The notes under the pieces were generated by a model, which saw only the letters and a list, made by a program, of their open reading frames with translations, had not been told where the DNA came from and searched no databases. This document shows positions 6,934 through 10,000 of a DNA stretch of 10,000 nt, one piece after another. Origin of the DNA: Kiritimatiellota bacterium (lineage in GTDB: Bacteria; Verrucomicrobiota; Kiritimatiellia; JAAZAB01); the NCBI GenBank assembly GCA_008636095.1, contig VSJD01000205.1, positions 1 to 10,000 of the forward strand, written 5' to 3'. The position numbers and the translations under genes were made by a program. How positions within the stretch are numbered: position 1 is the stretch's first letter; each line of letters opens with the position of its first letter.

Positions 6934-7353
6934 TCAGGAGCGTGCGGACGGCGGGGCGCGAACGGGAGGCAGAGCAAGGAAGACGCGGAACGTGATAACG
7001 TTCGACGGATGAATAAATCCAAGAATGGATAACGTTCCTATTGCGGGGATAACCGCTGGCGTTGGCGATGAAAAGGCCATACTTGCCACACGGCAAATCA
7101 GGCATGTCGCCGGGTTGTGTTCGGTGCGCGAAGATTTCCCGCTTTCGTTGTTTTTCTTTATCGGCTCATTCGAGGCGCCATGCGTTAGCATTACGGAGAA
7201 AGCCCCAAGGCTGGCCTTATGCCAGGTCGGTAACAGAATGACGCCAATCGCAAACAGGAGTAAAAGAAAACTCCCAGCCAAAATATGGGAACACTTCATC
7301 GAAAGCACAATATCACTTAAAATCAGCCTTTTCAAGGCTTTTGTCATAGTCAT
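6934..7353 (-). CDS. Small exported CxxC protein upstream of feoA (DUF2946-like)
   Basis: The frame encodes up to 139 residues. A hydrophobic segment (about residues 23-42) precedes a polar part rich in Lys, Asn and Ser, then Cys84-Leu-Ile-Cys87, a second hydrophobic stretch and a RAPPSARS tail. The C-x-I-C core, the following hydrophobic part and the RAPP ending match the small gene after feoB, so the two are probably paralogues. The ATG at 7353 overlaps the stop of the preceding short ORF as ATGA but has no clear ribosome binding site. A start at the ATG at 7299 would give a more typical signal peptide (MKCSHILAGSFLLLLF), so the true N-terminus is open. A periplasmic, metal-linked role is inferred from the neighbouring feoAB. 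Confidence 0.65.
   Translation of the reverse strand: MTMTKALKRLILSDIVLSMKCSHILAGSFLLLLFAIGVILLPTWHKASLGAFSVMLTHGASNEPIKKNNESGKSSRTEHNPATCLICRVASMAFSSPTPAVIPAIGTLSILGFIHPSNVITFRVFLALPPVRAPPSARS
7325..7339. other. Short hairpin AGCCTT-TTC-AAGGCT
   Basis: A perfect 6-base stem with a 3-base loop sits 11 bases past the stop of the TsaA-like remnant; on the minus strand it is followed by GATTTTA. It could be a weak terminator or a structure affecting the start of the next gene. It falls within the first codons if that gene begins at 7353 and in the leader if it begins at 7299. The U-run is too short for a confident terminator call. Confidence 0.3.
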
Positions 7354-7448
7354 TGATAACCAGATGTGAATATCGCAGAGGGATGGATAGACGTTGCCCG
7401 TGCCTCACGAAATGGCGAATGGATGATGCCTATGGATTGGATTTTCAT
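7350..7448 (-). pseudogene. Remnant of TsaA/TrmO-family gene (32 codons left)
   Basis: A very strong ribosome binding site (GAAGGAGG) lies just before the ATG at 7448 and opens a 32-codon frame. Its first residues, MKIQSIGIIHSPFREA, followed by a short IHPSA element, match by eye the N-terminus of the TsaA/TrmO family (typical pattern IGxIHSPFKE then IQPSA), which methylates the N6 of the threonylcarbamoyl-adenosine at tRNA position 37. Family members run well past 100 residues, and the later conserved parts (EVF, GL.DLEGFSH) are not found in any minus-strand frame before the next gene. The gene therefore seems truncated by deletion rather than by a simple frameshift. Its TGA overlaps the next possible start as ATGA, so it may now act as a translated leader. 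Confidence 0.6.
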
Positions 7449-7474
7449 CTTCCTCCTTCGGCTAAATACGTCCA

Positions 7475-7490
7475 TGTGACAGTTATCACA
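7475..7490. promoter_or_regulatory. Perfect CRP/FNR-type palindrome
   Basis: The sequence reads TGTGA-N6-TCACA, a perfect match to the CRP half-sites with their spacing. It overlaps the stop codon of the methyltransferase gene and is centred about 34 bases before the ATG of the TsaA-like remnant. It could control the run of genes that includes feoAB. No clear -10/-35 pair was identified. A centre at -41.5 would put the transcription start inside the remnant ORF, so an upstream-type or repressor position is as likely. Confidence 0.4.
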
Positions 7491-8169
7491 CGTTGTTTGT
7501 CCGGTCTAAGGAACCCTTTAAGATACGCAGACCCCGCCGATTCTTCCCGCCGCCGGACGCCTTAACGGCAATCAGCACCGCCTGACAGTAGTCGGACCGC
7601 AGAACCGCAGTCCAACCGTGCGCAGTAAAACGCTTAACAAGATCCTTGAAGCGATAGGGAATGCATTCGTGAATTCGCCCCTCCTCACGATGAATGTTAT
7701 TCATAATCGAAAAGCCGCGGGTATTGAAATCCGCTAGAACAATTTTGCCAGCCGGTCTTGCGATGCGGAGGACTTCACCAATAACATGCGGGATGTTTTT
7801 CATGTGATGCAGAGCGTTCACCGAAACCACACTGTCAAAGGAATGATCCGGCCACGGGAGGTTTTCGGCATTCGCGATCATGAAGCGGGCTCGTCCCGGC
7901 GGTTTCGCATACGCCACGTTCAAGCGCGCGCACCGTTGCTCGGCCGGATCGATGTCAATGGTGGTTACACGCGATACATGCGAAAGCAGGGCCATCAGAA
8001 ACCGCCCTTTGCCGGTGCCAATTTCCAGGATTCGACCAGGCAACGGCAGAGCTTGGGCCAGGATAAACGCCGTACTGCGATCGGAATCGTAGCCGCAACG
8101 CCGATAGAAGGCGTTGCGCTCCATCAAGCGGGAATGATTGTCAAACACTTCCTGCCGCGAGATTCGCAT
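7486..8169 (-). CDS. Class I SAM-dependent methyltransferase (Methyltransf_11/UbiE-like)
   Basis: The 227-residue protein has a Rossmann-type methyltransferase core: motif I ILEIGTGKG (residues 48-56), the acidic ribose-binding end of strand 2 (IDID, 71-74), the adenine-side motif NAENLPWPDHSFDSVVS (100-116) and the post-core strand LRIARPAGKIVLADF (134-148). The methyl acceptor is unknown. The ATG at 8169 was chosen for its GGAGG six bases upstream; an upstream open frame only shadows the preceding gene. The start lies 29 bases inside the end of the ThiC-family gene, which implies coupled expression and a joint pathway. If the ThiC-like enzyme makes hydroxybenzimidazole, this could be its methylating partner (BzaC-like); that is speculation. 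The tail after residue 205 is basic and probably disordered. Confidence 0.88.
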   Translation of the reverse strand: MRISRQEVFDNHSRLMERNAFYRRCGYDSDRSTAFILAQALPLPGRILEIGTGKGRFLMALLSHVSRVTTIDIDPAEQRCARLNVAYAKPPGRARFMIANAENLPWPDHSFDSVVSVNALHHMKNIPHVIGEVLRIARPAGKIVLADFNTRGFSIMNNIHREEGRIHECIPYRFKDLVKRFTAHGWTAVLRSDYCQAVLIAVKASGGGKNRRGLRILKGSLDRTNNV

Positions 8170-9466
8170 CCGGGACCTCCATGAACTTGGCTGTTGCTGC
8201 GGACTTGGAGTTTCGTATTGCGCAAAACTCCTTGCCGCACATAGAACAGGAATCTTCCTCTTCTCCGTGGCAGCGCCCCTGTTCGTAGCGCTGGCGAGCG
8301 GTCTCGCCATCTATGGCCAGTTCGAATTGTTTCTTCCAGTCGAATGCCTTGCGAGCTCGCGTCATCTCGTCGTCGCGTGCTCGTGCTCCAGGCAAAGACT
8401 TGGCCACATCCGCCGCATGCGCGGCAATTCGGTAAGCCATGACCCCGGCCTTTACCTCGTCGGCCGTCGGCAAGCCGAGATGTTCGGACGGGGTGACACA
8501 GCAGAGCAACGCAGCGCCATGGTAGGCCGCCATCGTGGCGCCAATACAGGATGTGATGTGGTCGTACCCCGGCGCAATATCGGTAACCACAGGTCCGAGG
8601 ACAAAGAACGGCGCGCCGTCACACACCCACTGCTGGCGTTTCATGTTCATCTCAATCTGGTTGAACGGCAAGTGGCCAGGACCCTCTACCATCGCCTGCA
8701 CGCCATGCTCGCGGCAACTCTTGACCAGCGTACCCAGCACGTCCAGTTCGGCAAACTGTGCTTCGTCGCTGGCGTCGGCCAGGCAACCGGGACGAAGCCC
8801 ATCGCCAAGTGAGATCGTAACATCATAGCAATGGCAGATATCAAGAATTTCCTTCCAACGGGAGAAAAAGGGATTCTCACGCTCGTGATGAACCATCCAC
8901 TCCGCTATTAGCGCGCCACCGCGGCTGACAATGCCCATCATGCGTTTGAAAGCCAGCGGAATGTGCGAGCGCAACAGTCCCGCATGAATCGTCATAAAAT
9001 CCACCCCCTGCTCCGCTTGTTCGCGGATGACCTCCAGCAGAACATTTTCGCTTAACGCCTCGATATTCTTGCCGACTCTCGAAAACGCCTCGTAAATCGG
9101 CACCGTGCCGAACGGCACAGGACACTCCACGATCATTGCACGGCGCAACTCACCGAGATTTGGTCCCACACTAAGGTCCATCAGGAAGTCCGTTCCCGCG
9201 GTCAAGGCCACGTGCATCTTGGCGATCTCCGTTTCATTCGACGATTTTTCGGTGGAGCGTCCAATGTTGGCGTTGACCTTGATTGTAAAGGCACGTCCGA
9301 CCACTGCCGGCGCCAAGGCGTGATGTGCCGGATTGAACGGGAGGACGGCGGTCCCCCGAGCAAGTTCGTCACGCACCTGCTCGGGAGCGACGCGCTCACG
9401 GCGGGCAGCGGTACGTATGGCAGGCGTTATTTCTCCACCAAGGACTTTCTCATACTGGGTCATCAT
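8141..9466 (-). CDS. thiC: ThiC-family radical SAM enzyme (HMP-P synthase or BzaF-like paralogue)
   Basis: ThiC turns aminoimidazole ribotide into the hydroxymethylpyrimidine phosphate of thiamine using a [4Fe-4S] cluster and SAM. The 441-residue protein is the short bacterial form without the long N-terminal extension of E. coli ThiC. Visible motifs are NANIG (65-69), MDLS (96-99), SRGGA (181-185), GDGLRPG (221-227), EGPGH (261-265, His265 a likely metal ligand), DIAPGYDHIT (296-305), TPSEHLGLP (325-333, His329 the second ligand) and the cluster motif CSMCGKEFC with Cys407, Cys410 and Cys415. Some usual positions differ: SVGPN replaces STGGD near residue 100 and IHAGL replaces IHCGV near 162. 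The start ATG at 9466 (or 9463) has a GGTGA site and lies 13 bases after the thioesterase stop. A 5-hydroxybenzimidazole synthase (BzaF) is the main alternative. Confidence 0.9.
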   Translation of the reverse strand: MMTQYEKVLGGEITPAIRTAARRERVAPEQVRDELARGTAVLPFNPAHHALAPAVVGRAFTIKVNANIGRSTEKSSNETEIAKMHVALTAGTDFLMDLSVGPNLGELRRAMIVECPVPFGTVPIYEAFSRVGKNIEALSENVLLEVIREQAEQGVDFMTIHAGLLRSHIPLAFKRMMGIVSRGGALIAEWMVHHERENPFFSRWKEILDICHCYDVTISLGDGLRPGCLADASDEAQFAELDVLGTLVKSCREHGVQAMVEGPGHLPFNQIEMNMKRQQWVCDGAPFFVLGPVVTDIAPGYDHITSCIGATMAAYHGAALLCCVTPSEHLGLPTADEVKAGVMAYRIAAHAADVAKSLPGARARDDEMTRARKAFDWKKQFELAIDGETARQRYEQGRCHGEEEDSCSMCGKEFCAIRNSKSAATAKFMEVPDANLAAGSV

Positions 9467-9479
9467 TTTGAATTCACCG

Positions 9480-9920
9480 TCATAGGGCGGCGCTTTCCAT
9501 AAATTTAGCTGTTGCCATCACTACGACTCGACCATTCTGTATCATTTTCGCCTCCGTTATGTGTAGCGGCACCCGGGATTCCTTTATCCATGCTCTCACG
9601 ACTGCCTTGCGATTCACCAGTACAGGAAACAAGAACCGCACAGTCAATTCGCCTGTCACCGCTATCTTACCGCGAGCAAAGAGGCAGTTGGTCATGGCAC
9701 CATCAAGGAGCGATGAAATCACCCCACCATGCAAATATCCGCCATAACCTTGAAACGTGCGACTACATGCAAACACGCCTTCGACACTCCCATCGCCACA
9801 CGCTTGGAAAGACACCTTCAGCCCATGATCGTTCTGTCCCCCGCACACAATGCAATGAGGATGATGGATTTTTCGTAGTGCGATCAGGTCTTTCTGCGCT
9901 TTCTCAGTGGTCGCAGACAT
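9480..9920 (-). CDS. PaaI-like hotdog-fold thioesterase
   Basis: The 146-residue protein matches small acyl-CoA thioesterases of the PaaI/4HBT group. It has a CxxC near the start (Cys23, Cys26, in HPHCIVCGGQNDHGL), a lid region ending FQGYGGYLHGGVISSLLDGAM (56-76), which holds the HGG motif and the Asp73 that is usually catalytic, and then beta strands (TGELTVRFLFPVLV, VVVMATAKFM) of the hotdog sheet. It hydrolyses a CoA or related thioester in the cytoplasm; the substrate is unknown. The ATG at 9920 was chosen because it gives the family length. A longer frame upstream lacks similarity, and the neighbouring frame there appears coding. The start overlaps the end of the upstream gene by 17 bases and the ThiC-family gene follows after 13 bases. 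Confidence 0.85.
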   Translation of the reverse strand: MSATTEKAQKDLIALRKIHHPHCIVCGGQNDHGLKVSFQACGDGSVEGVFACSRTFQGYGGYLHGGVISSLLDGAMTNCLFARGKIAVTGELTVRFLFPVLVNRKAVVRAWIKESRVPLHITEAKMIQNGRVVVMATAKFMESAAL

Positions 9921-9999
9921 TGGTTCCCGAAACAAGGGTTCCTTCAAGATAGGATATAACCAGCTTGTCCGGCTCATCACCGGGCGCGCCAACAACGAC
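9904..9999 (-). CDS. End of an unidentified gene (5' part outside window)
   Basis: In the frame read from 9999 down to the TGA at 9904 there are 31 open codons, beginning VVVGAPGDEPDKLVISYLEG and ending TNVCDH. The amino-acid make-up, with alternating hydrophobic and charged residues, looks like real protein, unlike the other two frames here, and the stop overlaps the thioesterase start as in the rest of this gene run. The family was not recognised. It is probably the upstream member of the thioesterase/ThiC-family/methyltransferase operon. Confidence 0.45.
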   Translation of the reverse strand, partial: VVVGAPGDEPDKLVISYLEGTLVSGTNVCDH

Positions 10000-10000
10000 T

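Noticed and set aside
6797..7105. N-terminal extension of feoA to 7105
   Set aside because: It would add 103 residues without similarity, overlap the upstream small gene, and exceed the usual FeoA length of about 75.
7350..7368. Possible Fur box around the start of the first small exported gene
   Set aside because: The sequence matches only about 9 of 19 positions of the Fur consensus, no better than expected for AT-rich DNA.
8170..8310. Upstream extension of the methyltransferase to 8310
   Set aside because: It shadows the end of the ThiC-family gene; the ATG at 8169 has a strong ribosome binding site and suits the fold.

Overview
The window is a compact, moderately GC-rich stretch of chromosome from a Gram-negative bacterium. 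This is inferred from a putative outer-membrane porin, clear Shine-Dalgarno sites and many 4-base ATGA gene overlaps. The phylum cannot be fixed from the sequence alone. Apart from one gene end at the left edge, every gene reads on the minus strand, so transcription runs from position 10000 towards position 300. No stretch over 300 bases lacks a gene. No tRNA, rRNA, CRISPR array or insertion sequence was seen.

Reading in the direction of transcription, the right-hand block (10000-7486) holds the end of an unidentified gene, a PaaI-like hotdog thioesterase, a ThiC-family radical SAM enzyme and a class I SAM methyltransferase. They overlap or lie a few bases apart. The ThiC-family protein has the full catalytic framework, but some usually conserved positions differ and its partner is a methyltransferase. 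A role in making a benzimidazole lower ligand of cobamides (BzaF-like) is therefore a possible alternative to thiamine synthesis.

The centre (7490-4552) is an iron block. It opens with a perfect TGTGA-N6-TCACA palindrome. Next comes a 32-codon remnant of the tRNA-modification family TsaA/TrmO with a strong ribosome binding site, then a small exported CxxC protein, an unlisted 29-residue hydrophobic leader ORF, feoA, feoB, and a second small exported Cys/His protein in the place where feoC often sits. The two small proteins resemble each other and bracket feoAB.

The left block (4462-300) is a divalent-metal (Zn/Mn-type) uptake operon: outer-membrane porin, ZnuA/TroA-type periplasmic binding protein and two different ABC-3 permeases. 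No ATPase gene is present in this operon. The only ATPase nearby is the end of a CbiO-like gene on the opposite strand, convergent with the operon and overlapping it by 10 bases. Together the central and left blocks look like a metal acquisition island: Fe(II) through FeoAB, and another metal through porin, binding protein and permeases.
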